Assembly: GCA_037974965.1 (NCBI GenBank)
Contig: JBBPFI010000007.1
Span: forward strand, 62,001-126,000
Direction: 5' to 3'
Length of the DNA stretch: 64,000 nt
DNA from: Dacryopinax spathularia
Taxonomy: Eukaryota > Basidiomycota > Dacrymycetes > Dacrymycetales > Dacrymycetaceae
This document shows positions 11,736-24,016 of this stretch, one piece after another; the first letter of the stretch is position 1, and each line of letters starts with the position of its first letter. Below the pieces are notes generated by a model. That model saw only the letters and a program-made list of their open reading frames with translations, was not told the DNA's origin and searched no databases. The translations under genes were made by a program, and so were the position numbers.

Positions 11736-14220
11736 ATGGGCCCCAAGCAACCCACCACGGCGCATATACATATCCCCCCGGCGCCACCAGCCGCGGTGCC
11801 ATCCCATGCCCGGCCTTCCCCTGGTGTCGACCTACAGAGGCTAGCAGATGCGATTGCGCGAGGCAAGCGAGTGGTAGTCGTCTGCGGTCCGTCCCCCCAT
11901 TTCTCTCCACTTGTGTTCGCCCACCTGATCCATCCTTCCGTACAGGCGCAGGCGTGTCAGTCGCAGCCGGTATACCCGACTTTCGCTCCCCCGCTGGACT
12001 GTTCAAGTCGCTTAAAGAAGACAACCCCTCCGAGCTGCTAACAAGCGGTAAAGACCTGTTCGACACACGTGTATTCCAGGTCCGTTCCTCTTCCCGTCCC
12101 CGCCTCACGCTTCTTAAACCCCTGATCGCTGCTTCTCCTAGTCGCCTCAAACCCTCGCTCTCTTCAACAAGACCATGGCCGCCCTTGCGCTCACTTCCGC
12201 CCAAGCCCAGCCAACGATCTTCCATGGGTTATTGAGGAAAATGGAGGACAGGGGGAGGTTGTTGAGGGTTTATACCCAGAATATTGATGCGCTTGAGGAG
12301 AAGGCTGGGCTGGAGCTTGGGGTGCCGGTCTGGCCGGCGAGGGAGAAGAAGGGGCCGATCATGGGGCGGAGAGGGGTGAAGCGGAAAGCGGAGGCGATGC
12401 TCTCTACACCGTCTACGTCTACCTCCGTCCTGGGTTCGCATATGGTGGCCGGCACGAGTCCTACGAATGCGGTGGACGACACGGCTTCGGTATCGCGTTC
12501 CAATGATGGCGACATGACACCGGCATCGACACCACGACAGCCCACCGTGCCACTACCACCCGTACCAGGACCGCCACTACCGAACCCAGCACTGAACGGC
12601 CTCCTCACCCCTCCCAAAACTCCCAGTCGGAACACCTCCCCAGCAACCCAAGCATCCACTACCACGGCGCGTACGTCTCACCCTCCCGCAGCGAAATCGC
12701 GTCCCTCGACACCATCCTTCCGCGCGCCGCGTTGTATTCCCGTACACGGCACTCTCCGCTCGCTCTACTGCGTGTCATGCGGGTACAACACGCCGCTCGA
12801 AACCAAGCTCTCGATTCTCTCGACCGGCGCATCCCCCTCCTGTCCGAAATGCGAAGAGATCGACACGGCCCGTCAGGCGCAGAACAAGCGTTCGCGCGGG
12901 ATAGGCCGGCTCAGGCCGTCCGTCGTCCTCTACGGCGAAGAGCACAAGGAGGGCGAAGCGGTTGGCGAGTGTGTCCGGCGGGACCTCGTGGGGCTCGGGG
13001 ATGCCGGTCCGGGAGAGAGAGCAAAACAGAGTCGGAGACCCGATTTGCTTGTCGTCGTTGGGACGAGTCTGCAGGTCCCGGGCACGAGGCGGATCGTCAA
13101 GGAGTTTTCGAAGGCCGTTAGGCCGATCCTTTCTGCCGAGCCTGAGGAGAAACCGCTTGCTCGAACCGACGACCACGGGCGAATGGACGCAGATGTGGAT
13201 GTTGATGTCGATATCGATGGAGAAGCGGATGGAGAAGGGGAACGGGGAAGACAAGTGACCGAAGTGGATATTTTCGGCGCACCCGATTCGCCCCTCACTC
13301 CTCTCTCATCGGATTCGGACCCCTTCTTTGCCCCCACACCGCCCCGCAAGCGGCCCCCGCCCAAGCCAGCTACATCACAACCTGAGCAGTCCGCGATTCG
13401 GACTGTCTACGTCAACTTTGACTACCCCACCCCCGCCAGGGACTGGGAAGGCGTCTTTGACGTATGGGTGCAGGGGGATGCGCAGGTCTTTGCGCGTGCT
13501 GTGGCAGATGCGCTCGCACGTGTCGAGCGGGAGGAGAGACAGGCAGAGGCAGAGCGGGAGAGGAGGGAGGCGCAGAGGGAGCTATTGCTTGCTAGGCGGG
13601 AAGAGGAGCGCGAACGGGCAAGGAAGGAGGAGGAAGCAGCTCGGGAGATGTTGAGTCGGCAAAAGTTGGCCCCTCCGACGAAGGTGAAGCCGAAGGCGAA
13701 GATCCCAGCCGCGCACAAGGTGAACAGCGGGCGGCAGAGAAATTCATGGAGAAAGCCTGTACCTCCCACGCCTAGTACACCAGCGCGTCGCCCACCTCAG
13801 CCAAGGCCGCCGAACAAACATCAGCTCCGCCCCTCCCCGCCGCCGCCGCCGTACACCACGCCTATGAAGGCAACGGCGCACCTGCTGCCCGCTACGCCCG
13901 AGTCTCTTGCCCGATATACACCGCACCTCCCTCAGCCGACTATCACGCCTTCGCCCGTGTCGCCGTTGAGGCTGAAGATCCGCTTCCCGCCGGGTTTCTG
14001 GGCGAGCATGAATTCGCTCTTCACTCCTTCGACTCTGCGAACTGCACCAGTCACAAACCATTCCTATGAAGAGGAGGAGGACGAAGAGGAGGACGAGGAC
14101 AGCGAGGCGGAGGAGGTCGTAGAGGGCGATGGCAGCCCGAGAAGACCGAACCAGAGCGAATATATGCGCAAGGTGGGGTTGGGGTTGAGGAAGCGGAAAG
14201 AGCTAAATTATAGGGTATAG
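11736..14220 (+). CDS. Sir2-family NAD-dependent deacetylase, HST3/HST4-like
   Basis: Three exons are inferred (11,736-11,886, 11,946-12,079, 12,142-14,220). NAD-binding motifs are GAGVSVAAGIPDFRS across the first join, then YTQNIDALE near 12,273 and the catalytic His in CIPVHGTLRSL near 12,735. The zinc site is C-x2-C (YCVSCG near 12,768) with CPKC near 12,841, and VVVGTSLQVPG closes the fold. IPDFRSPAGLF and SLQVPGTRRIVKEF resemble Hst3/Hst4, which remove acetyl from histone H3 K56. A Pro/Ser/Thr-rich linker of about 130 residues sits between the NAD and zinc parts. The long tail has an Arg/Glu-rich helix (near 13,520-13,650) and an acidic run near the C-terminus. The start is the first ATG in frame with the fold. 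Confidence 0.88.
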
Positions 14221-14421
14221 GGTGATGACATGAGCTTGCGTTTTGGGACATATGATACCCGCATCCATCATCTTTCCACCATTGTTAGTTTGCAGCATTG
14301 TTCACTCGCATGTACGACTTGGACTGTGTATTCGTATTGGCAGTTGCATGCATTGGTCCATCTGCTACATTATTGGTACAGTATACTATTGTTCGTACAG
14401 ATCCGCGTTCTCGCTGCAAGC

Positions 14422-15428
14422 TCAGTCCCGATCGGGCGACTGGCTGGGCGTTCGACTCCTGAACTGACCAGGCGATGCCGGGGAGTGGGTTGGCGACCTG
14501 CTCGGGCTCCGACTGACGAACCGACTCCCAGGCGGACTTGGACTCCTCCCCTCGCTCTTCACGCTCGCGCTCCTGCTCCTGCTCCTACTGCCCCCATTCA
14601 TCTTCACATCCCCATCACCCTGCACACTCCCACTCCTGCTCCTACTCCTACTCCTCCCCCGCTCACTCCCACTCACATCACTCTCCGCCTTCATAGCATC
14701 CAACAACAAGCTCGCCCTCGGCGCCAATCCCTCCACCTCCTCCAAAATCTCGCGCTTCGTCATCCTCGGCAGGATGATATCGCACACCCTCTCTTCCCTC
14801 AGGAGCTCGTCGACGTATTCGTCCATGTATGTCAGTGCGTAGCCGGACATGTTCCTCACGCGGAGCTTGCGGTAGTCTTTCATGAGGGGCTCGAGGAGCT
14901 CGTACACCTCTCGGGGCCGGAAGACCAGGCGGATGTACATCGCTGCCAGTGCTCGTAGGTACCTTCAACCCTATTAGCATCTTACACCCAAGATGTGCGA
15001 AGGAGAGGTGAAGGGACGCACTTGAACTCCTCCACAAGGAGATACTCAATTAAGATCTCCTTCTCTGGCTGGATCTGGAGCAGCTTCAAAAGTAGACACA
15101 TAAAGTGCGTCGGCCGCTGGTTGCCATACACGCCGCCAATACAATTCAGCTCGATTGCTTTGTCTATCAGTGTTTCCGCTATGGTAAAAGTGAGTGGACG
15201 AAGGGATTGAGGTGAGGTGAAGCGAGGAGAGGTGAGGAGGAGAGGGACGGACCGGTGAGCGCGAAACAGTGTTCTTTCCAGTAGAGGGATTCGTAGATCC
15301 GGTTACGGATGACGGTTTCGATGAGGTACTATTCCGCTGTTAGTACGTTACGGCAAGGAAAAGAGGAGGCGTACTTGTGGGTTTGTGCCGTGCACTGAGG
15401 TGGCACCTCTCACTGTTGTGTTGGCCAT
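14422..15428 (-). CDS. PRP38: Pre-mRNA splicing factor Prp38
   Basis: Prp38 is a U4/U6.U5 tri-snRNP (B complex) protein needed for spliceosome activation. Exons read MANTTVRGATSVHGTNPQ, then YLIETVIRNRIYESLYWKEH, AETLIDKAIELNCIGGVYG, LLKLLQIQPEKEILIEYLL and YLRALAAMYIRLVFRP. All are near-diagnostic Prp38 strings in the expected order, followed by LLREERVCDIILPRMTKRE. The C-terminus (about 14,422-14,690) is an RS domain with many SR dipeptides, as in animal and basidiomycete PRP38A rather than budding yeast. Its 3' end faces that of the sirtuin gene, about 200 bp away. Confidence 0.93.
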
Positions 15429-15577
15429 GACTTTGGGTTTGTATGGTGGTCGGTAGAGGGTAGGGGACGACGGGCGCTTGAAAAGCGCGTTACGCGTTCG
15501 GATTGGTCAATAGCGGGTGTATGCCATTCCAGGCCCCACCATCCCATATTCCATCTACAATAACTACATCAAACAAA

Positions 15578-16457
15578 CTAGAAATGTACGCCCTTATGCT
15601 CGATCCCATCCACTAAGATATTCGACCCGCTCGTGAACCCACTCAGAGGACTGCAACATAACACGACCTGAACCGCAACTTCCTCGGGCTTGCCCATCCT
15701 TCCGAGCGGGTTGTTCGCCATCGCTCGTGCGAAGGCTTCGGGCCGCTCGACTTCGCATTTATGCCATACGCCTCCCTAAGACTGTATGAGAGACCGTTGA
15801 GAAGATATCAGGGAGACGCATACCTTGAAATAGATATTCCCCGGGCTGACAATGTTCGCCCTGATCCCCTTCGGCGCCAAAACGAACGCCAACTGCTGCG
15901 TATAATGGATCAACGCAGCCTTCGTCGCCCCGTACGGTCCGGGGACAGTGCCGTCTATCTCGACTCCTGAGACTGAGGAAACGGTGACGATGCTTGGCGA
16001 TTTTTTGGATTTCTCGAGGTAGGGCAGGGCGGCTTCGACGAGGACGACGACGGAGAGGAGGTCGGTATGGAACATCTTTTTCCAGTTGTCGACCGTGTTG
16101 GGGATTGCCATCGCACTGACTGCATGGCACGGAGTAAGCCCAAGCGGTATAACACAGTGGGGTAAAACCATGCGCACCATTCGAAACAACCGAATCGATC
16201 CCCCCGAACTCCTCACCAACCTCCTTGACCCACACCTTCACCGCCTCAAGATCATCGATATCCAACGTCTTCCCCTCGATCTTCAGCTTCGGATACGCCT
16301 TCCTATACTCCGTCAAGCAGGCGTCGACGTCCGCTGCTGTCCGAGCGCAGAAAGCGACGTTGGCGCCTTCGGCTAGGAAGTGCTCGACGATCGAGCGGCC
16401 GATGCCTTTCGTCCCGCCTGTGACGAGGATGTTGGAGCCGTCGAGCTGAAGATGCAT
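15578..16457 (-). CDS. Short-chain dehydrogenase/reductase
   Basis: This is a classical SDR of 257 residues from three exons (16,178-16,457, 15,824-16,119, 15,578-15,775). The nucleotide site reads VTGGTKGIGRS at residues 12-22. The next motif, VVSNVSAMAIP, replaces the usual NNAG and is common in fungal SDRs. The active site has Ser in SSVSG and Tyr-x3-Lys in YGATK, followed by SPGNIYF and a C-terminal SGSNILVDG. It is probably a cytosolic NAD(P)H-dependent oxidoreductase; the substrate cannot be read from sequence. The donor after SN was chosen because it restores this motif and keeps the frame. Confidence 0.88.
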
Positions 16458-16920
16458 GGTTGCAGTTGGGAATTAAAGAATGATGATGGCTGTTAAGGAT
16501 GAGAGGTTGTAGTTGCTGATCCGACGAACATTCGAGGTTTGTATGTCGGACGACCTGAGCTGGCCGGGATCGGCATTGGACAGGATGTCCGCCGAACGTT
16601 GACAATAATGATAACAATGCGTCATATCATTGTATAGACAGTGGATACCTTTAGAAATGCCGCCTCTGTAACTCTCAGTGGTCCTGAACCACCTGCAAGC
16701 CTGGTCGTTAAGAGCGACATGAAGCATGCATCCTCTCTCTCATGACTCGCAAGGTGGTTGTGCAAGACTCGACAACTTCTTTCATTCCAGTGCCTCCCAT
16801 CAGGGACTTCGCCACTTTTCCCTCTCTTTCCACCCTCTCATCTCTCTCTTTCCCTCTCCAAGCGCATACAGCTTCATTTCTCCTACTTACATCTAACGAC
16901 CGAGACGACCATATACCACA

Positions 16921-19005
16921 ATGTCTTTCCAGAAGGATGATGATGGATTCGTAACTGGCCCTGGTGCGCTGTCCGCCTCAAACTCTTCCGACCGGGCGGA
17001 CTGACGCGCTCCTGCAGCAGCGAATCAAAGCTCGGCATTCTCGATCAAGCCTGCCGCTGGTCCACAGGGACAGGCAACGCTCGCCAGCCGGGTCGGCCAG
17101 TTCTCCCAGCCTGGGACGTTCGGGAACGTCCCTTCCCCCACTGCGACCTCGCCCACGCAGACGCAGAGCCAGGGGTTCTCAATCCATGGCGCTGCTACTC
17201 GCACCCCGCCGCAGCCTCTAAGCCCGACGGGGTCGAATCAGGGCTACGGGGGAATAGGAAGGGGTCAAGGGCCACAGAGGCCCACCCAGAGCTTGCCGGG
17301 GAAGAACCAGCCTGTGCCTGAGAGGCGAGACGGGGAGGATAAGAACAACCTTGGTACGTCCCCTTCCCTACCATAATCGCCGCGGAAGACGCTGAGATGG
17401 GGGATAGTATCGACTTTGCAGAACTATGAAGTCCAGGTGACGCTTGCGGACCAGCAGGCGGATCCGAACAGTCCGTTGTACAGTATCAAACGTTTCCAGG
17501 ATCTTGGATTGTACGTGTCTTACGTTTAGGCGCTGTGAAATAGGCACTGACATGGATTGTAGGGCACCTGAGCTGCTGCAAGGTCTGACGATGATGAACT
17601 TCTTCAAGCCCTCAAAGGTGCAGGAGAGAGCTCTTCCTCTACTGCTGCAGAATCCGTATGTCCCCGTATCTTTTACAGTCAGGGTGGTAGCTCATTTCAG
17701 GCAGACCGCGTAACCTCATCGGCCAATCTCAGTCCGGAACAGGCAAGACAGCCGCCTTCGTCCTCGCCATGCTAAGCCGGATCGACTTCGTCCGCGACGC
17801 GACTCAGGCAATCTGCCTCGCCCCCACTCGAGAACTCGCCCGTCAGATCCTCGACGTCGTCCAAACCATGGGCAAGTTCACGCCCGTCACGACCTTCTGC
17901 GCCGTCCCCGAGGTCGGATATGACGGTCGGATGCACGCGCCCAGTGCGCCGACTAAGGCGCAGATCGTCGTTGGTACTCCGGGGAGCGTGGCGAGTATGG
18001 TAAGGAATAGGAGGCTCGACCCGACATGGGTGCAGATCTTTGTTCTGGACGAAGCGGACAACATGCTGGATGCTGGATCGCTGAATGATCAGTGCTTGGA
18101 GGTCAAGAAGTACGTTTCACACCATATCCCTACACCCTTCGGGCGACTAACCACGGTACAGCCGCCTACCGAAAGACGCGAACGGCAAGACAAAAGCCCA
18201 GATCGTCCTCTTCTCCGCTACCTTCCCTGACGAAGTCCGGGCATACGCTGACAAGATCGCCCCCGAAGCGAACAAGATCGAGCTGCGGAAAGAGGAGCTC
18301 TCGGTCGCGAACATCGCCCAGTTCTATATGGACTGCAAGGATGCGGAATCGAGGAACGATATCCTTGCTGAGCTGTACGGGATCTTGACTGTTGGGCAGA
18401 GTATCGTTTTCTGTGATGTGAGCCTGGTCTTGCGCACAGGTAGGAATGAAAGCTGATGAACCGTTAGACTCGCGCTGTGGCGGACAGCATCGCCGCCCGT
18501 ATGAGAGACGACTACCACAAAGTCGCCGCCCTGCACGGCGCGAAGGACGCCAACGAGCGGGACGCCCTCATCGACGGTTTCCGGAACGGAAAAACAAAGG
18601 TCCTCATCACGACAAACGTGATGGCGCGCGGGATCGACATCCCCCAAGTAAACATGATCGTCAACTACGACATGCCGAAGGACGCGAACGGGCGGCCGGA
18701 CGCGGAGACGTATTTGCATAGGATTGGCAGGACGGGACGGTTTGGCGCGAAGGGCGTGGCGATTAGTTTTGTGCATGATTTGAAGAGCTGGAATGAGATG
18801 AGGGAGATTGAGGCGAAGCTGAATAGGCCGATTATTAGGGTGGATACGGATGATATTGATCTCATGGAAAAGGTGCGTCTATACGGCGTTGATTTTGCTG
18901 CAGCCCGCTGACCGGATCATGCAGACATTCAATGATGTACTGAAGAAGAAGGTCGAGGTGCAGAGCAGCGGTATGAATCAGGAGGTGTCTTCGCACGCCA
19001 AATAG
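16921..19005 (+). CDS. DBP5: DEAD-box RNA helicase Dbp5/DDX19
   Basis: Dbp5 removes export factors from mRNA at the cytoplasmic face of the nuclear pore and aids translation termination. At least six introns are seen. After a Gln/Pro/Gly-rich N-terminal region (about 17,021-17,355) the helicase motifs come in order: Q-motif region [25 protein letters not shown] (motif I, across a join near 17,735), APTRELARQ (Ia), [13 protein letters not shown] (II, near 18,048), FSATFP (III), VFCD (IV), [13 protein letters not shown] (V, near 18,614) and [12 protein letters not shown] (VI, near 18,711). The NYDMPKD string and the order [11 protein letters not shown] near the end are typical of Dbp5. It is complete from the first ATG to TAG. 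Confidence 0.94.
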
Positions 19006-19210
19006 AGGGAGACTGTGATCTTAGCTGTATCAAGTGCGTTGCGGAAGATTGGATGATAATGAGACGTTGCCCTTTGCATCTGTACCGTCTCGAAAAAGTG
19101 CCGAAGACCGCAAAGCGCGTGCCGACAGCCAACTATCATAACGAACCCACGTTCGCGAGCGTCATAAAAGCTCAATACGCTTGATTGTCACCTGGAGTAG
19201 CGCTAACAGC

Positions 19211-22200
19211 TCAGATGTTCTGACCACGCGAGGTCCATCCCGGGTTGTCCAATGTAATTGGACCAACGCCGCCATCGAAGACACCATTGACGGTCAAGTT
19301 CAGGGAAGCGTTCGCCCCAGTATCCTCCATCGCCCACAACAGAACAGCAACAGTACTGGGAAAATGTGAATCATATGATCCGATCAGACAAGGACCCATA
19401 ACACTCACTTCGTGCCTGAGTAATTCAAGATGCCTTGGTGTACCGGGAAGCTGTATTGCGGGCTTTACGAGGATCAGCGTTCGTGAAGGGCTTCGAATGA
19501 AATAATGATTTACCCAAGATTGGCAACCCTCCGACCAACTTGCCAGCCATTGACGAAGAGAAGGGCGCGGTAAGCTTGAGGGGTAGTATCGAAATCAAAC
19601 GAGATCGGCACATCGACACCGCTCGGAATGTTAAGATCAAAGGTGGTCCGGAACATTCCCACGCCAGCGTTGGACAATCCGGTGGAAAGAGGTCGGCTTT
19701 CCCACTTAGAATCATCGAAGCCAGGCAGATGCCAGCCAGCACGCTCTGCATAGAAACCTCCCTCGTTGAAGATACCCCTCGTCTTATCCGGGAAGCTACC
19801 GAAGCGGTCAGCACTTGGAAGAAAACTCAGCAAGCACAGAGCTTACTTCGTGTACCCTCCAATTTTCCCTTGGACTTTCCAGCTTGTGAAGTAGTTGTGT
19901 CCTTTAATTTCGTAGCCACGGATGCCGCGAGGTGACTTGGATGTATCCGCATCGTCTACGGGAATGTTAGTCATGGCATGCAGAAGCTGTGGGCGGGGAC
20001 TTACCATCGTTCGTCTCGTTCAGCCCCATATTGTCCTGAATAACGGTAACAACATTGTCCTTTCCCGCGAGAACGTCTCCCGCATAGAATGGGAAAACAG
20101 TGTTCGTCTCCTCCAGGATGTTTTGGTTATTGGAAGAGTTGCCGTATGTTGTTCCGATGAACTTAGAATTGAGCCACACACTGGCAGCAAAGGCTTCTCC
20201 GCCGTTGATCAAGAGTTCGACGCCTGTCTCGTTGCCAGTGCCTTGGAAGTGTCCACGCCAGAGGACAGCGCCTTCACAGCTGTGAAGATAAGGTCAGAGA
20301 TAGCCGGGCACGAGACGCGCGGAACGTACTAGCCGTAGTCGCAGCCGTACAGAATTGGACCATCGCCTGTCACGAGGGGTAAGGCGCTGTGGGCATGTTG
20401 TGATAGAGATAACATACCATAGAGCGGCTTGTACGGGATGTTCGTCGTAAACTTGTCCGCGGTTCTCCAGTGTGAGTCATCGTAATTTCCGGACACCTAA
20501 GGAAGATACTGCATGAGCTCGGAACAAACAAAAGGGCGGAGACGGCATACCTCGGGCAAGCTGTCGGCGTATTTCCAGTTGTCCAGCTTCGGGAGCGAGA
20601 AGCTCGAAGCGGACAGTTTGGGTGACAGCGTGGCAGTCAATACGCCAGCAGGCCCCGGCGCCTTACACGTCACATCAAGGTCGACTCCCTCGCCATTCCA
20701 AGTCACTTTGGTCACCTCGCTCGGTGCGAGAACGGTGAGGTATGTGGTTCCGTTGAGGTCACCGCGCAGAGCTAGAGTATCGCCAGAGATCGAGGCGTTG
20801 CGTACCAGGTAAGGGCCGCCGACTAGGACGGTCTCGTTCGTACCGAATTGGTAGTAGTGCTGGAACTTCGAAGCCGAAGACTGTTGGATGGTGGGTGCCC
20901 AGAACGTGCCGGCGGTGTTCGAGTCCGCGAACAAGACAAGAGACGAGGAGGTCTCGTAGATGTAGCTCAAACCAGTGGAACCAGGAAGGACATCAAGCAT
21001 CGTATGACTACCGTTCATCATTGATGAAGTCTGGATATTGAGCGGACCGGAAACGTTGACGGACGCAGACGAAGAGCCAGAGAGCTTGAAGGCCGCTTCG
21101 TGCGAGTCCGTCGACGGACCGTGCAGGAACAAAACGTCGCGAGAGCCGATCTTGCCTGCGAATAGGATGGCCGCGGTAGAGTAGAGCAGATGGGATGAGC
21201 CGAAGTAGAGGTCATGTACGATAACCTTGCTCGCACGACCGGTGAGGGTGATGTTCGATCCATCTTGCGGTAGCGTCAACACTCCCTCCGAGGTATTGGC
21301 TTGGAGAGTAAAGCCGACAGTGTCGAGGGACGAAGAGTTCTCCTGTCGTACGATGTAGGCGCCGAAACCGGTGTCCTGGTTGCGCAAGTAGGTGCCGAAG
21401 ATGAGGGGCGAGGAAACGTTGACAACGGAAGTAGTGGAGTTCCCAATGACGTCGGTCTTGTAGAAGTCGGGCACACTGCGCAGGAAGAGACCTTCCAGCT
21501 TGAGTTCCGAGTACTTCGGAGTAAGGACGCGATTCTCGGCGATGGAGGCGCCGTAGTCGTAAGAGGTGTAGACACCGTGAAATGCGAGGTATCCCCAGGA
21601 GGTGCCGCCGTAAACTATTCCATATTAGCATAATTCAGTCACATGTCATATGGTCTCATCGCGCACGCATATAGAAGCTAGCCATCTTGACGTTGTTGGC
21701 CCATAAGCTGGAACATAATGAGCAGCCATTGGGCTCGTTAGCAAGTGACTCACTTCAGGTAGAAGACTGAAGGGATTTGGTCAACACTGTACTCATCCGA
21801 ATGAGACGGTTACTCACTTTGTTCGAAATCAGAATCAGTCAGGATCTACAGTTCTCTATCAGCAGTTCGTCCAACACGAGAATAATCGCCCATACTCGAC
21901 AATTCGCATAGCCCGGTGCATTAGGTCCCCAAGGGTCGAACTGAAGCCATCTATCAGCATCGCGATCGCGTTAGCCCATTAGATGGCGGTCACTCACCGC
22001 TCCACCCTGGAACTCCGGAATATAGAACGGTTCCTCCGGGCTAGTAGCCAAATGGTAGGTATAGTAGTTCGTCACGACCGGGTTCCAGACATAAGGATGC
22101 GAGCAGTCGAACTATCGTTTCCAAAGATCAACATAGGCAAGAGCAGGGTAGAAGAAACACGCACGCTTTGGGGATACGAGTCAAGTCCGTACAGATCGAC

Positions 22201-23359
22201 TGCGCCGGTTCCGTGGGCGAAGTTGTCGCCTATTCAAGCCAACGAGTAAGCGAATAGTTTCTCAAGACGAGAAGGTGGAGACATACCCATGCCCGGGTCG
22301 TTGTAAGTCAGCGGCACGACCTAACCATGCCTTAGCTCGCCGGCAAAGGAGCAAAAAGATCGAGGCTCACAATGCCCTCAGATCGGTACAGGTCCTCCTA
22401 TAGTGATGATCAGACGACAATGATTGGCAATAGGTCGACTGGTCCTCACAAGTTGTACGAAATACTCCGCCTTCCCCGGCCACCCCGGGCTATCCGCCTG
22501 CGTATACTCATTATCGATCTGCACGGCAATAACCGGTCCTCCCTCCGTGATCTGATACGGCTTAACCTGGTCGATAATCCCTTTAATATAGGGCATCCAC
22601 GCGTCCTCGTACTCTGTCGCATTTGTTCGGAGGTGGGCGGAGACGTCGGACGTCACCCAGTGCGCGATCCCGCCTGCTGTGGTCTCGGCGTTGATGTATG
22701 GACCGGGGCGGACGACAACCCAGAGGCCGGAGGCGAGGGCGGCGTCGAATAGGGGGGAGAGAGCGCGGATGCCGGTGAAGTCTACTGTACCGTTCGAGGG
22801 GTTGGTCAGGCCCCTGCACGCACACATGTGAGCCCCAACATGTGCCGCACGACCTCGCCGAAGTACGCACCAGTGAACGTAGATACTAACAGCATTCAAC
22901 CCAGCCGCCTTCGCCTTCTGCAGGATATCGGGCCACAAGTCCGGCACCGGCAAACGCCAAGTATGAAACTCTCCCGACCTGCGCCATCATCAGCCCTTCC
23001 CACAACCAGTTCCCAGTTCCAGAAAGTGGTACTGACCAGAGGAACACCCGCTGTCCCATTACATACAGCGAGTACGGATCCCATTGTACAAGATCAGTAA
23101 GGTTGTTGCTCGTCAGCGCCGCCGAGCGAGACTGTAGCCCGTCAACCGGCGGCACAGCGGACAGCCCGAGCAAACCGATGGCGGTTGAGAGGAGGCTGGG
23201 GAGACGCATCGTCGTTTGCAGATAGCCGACCACCAGCAAGAGTAGGAGGAGGAGTACCCCGAGGAGCACGTTCGACCGCCTTGACCGGCTCTTTCGGGTT
23301 GGGAGGGGGTATATGTATCCTCCTAGTTCTTGGAAAGAAGACTTCGAAGAGGTGGACAT
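19211..23359 (-). CDS. GH35 beta-galactosidase, copy 2 (intact, membrane-anchored)
   Basis: This complete GH35 gene has more than ten short introns and is the inverted paralogue of the split copy at 2-6,521. The start is the ATG at 23,359; the frame upstream has no other ATG. A cytosolic Arg/Lys-rich segment precedes a strong hydrophobic helix near 23,245-23,282 ([19 protein letters not shown]), so it looks like a type II membrane protein or one with a long signal anchor. Motifs are [36 protein letters not shown] (catalytic Glu in NEY, near 22,500), [24 protein letters not shown] near 21,540, and C-terminal jelly-roll segments such as [19 protein letters not shown]. It should hydrolyse terminal beta-galactosides at the cell surface. 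All exons that could be compared with copy 1 align. Confidence 0.9.
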
Positions 23360-24016
23360 TGCGTGCTGCTCCAAAGCTGACTGTTCCTTCTGGCTAGCCA
23401 ATCACTCCAGTCCTCGGTCCAAGCCAGTGAGCAAAAACGCGCACCTCATGCCCTCCCCCTTCTTCTGCCCATCCATCTCCGAGCTTCTCTTTCCCATCTG
23501 CAGGTGCGAAAGAAGGCAGAGAAGCGAGAGTGCGAGAATGGACGTCATCAACCGCGAGGACGGTTGAAGGACATGAGGGAGGCGAGAGGGACTCGGGGTG
23601 TTGTGTGACCGAGATGGGCCGGGGTTCTCCCGCGCTGCTTGGGGAGCTCATGATCAGCTTGCTGGACAGGTCACGTTTGCCTTTTGGCTAGGAGCGACGA
23701 ATATGGACGTGGGAAGGCCAGGGATGGTATATGCGTGTAGAGGAGTGGGCATGTGCTGGCAGGGTAGTCGTTGATGGGGAGGACAATAACGAGGGGGCGA
23801 GTTGCGAAGAGCGTGATGCGGAGATGCGAGGACCCGATCGGGAATGCGGGGAAGTCGGCCTCACAGATCGGGCTACTTAGGCAGGCTTGGCTGTTTCGAC
23901 AAGACAAACAACACTTTCATTCCATTCTTTATTTTCCCTGGTTAGTTGCTACATGATCCTTTTCCTTCCTTACACTCCTCTGGACTTATACGTGCTGGTG
24001 CTTGAACTGGACGAGC
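23360..24016. other. Intergenic, GH35 copy 2 to GST1
   Basis: About 650 bp lie between the start of GH35 copy 2 and the stop of the first GST gene, both on the minus strand. I see no gene. The part next to 23,360 is presumably the GH35 promoter. Confidence 0.5.

Noticed and set aside
13744-14061. Arg-rich frame opposite the sirtuin tail
   Set aside because: It is antisense to a Pro/Lys-rich coding region; the composition is explained by the codon bias of the real gene.
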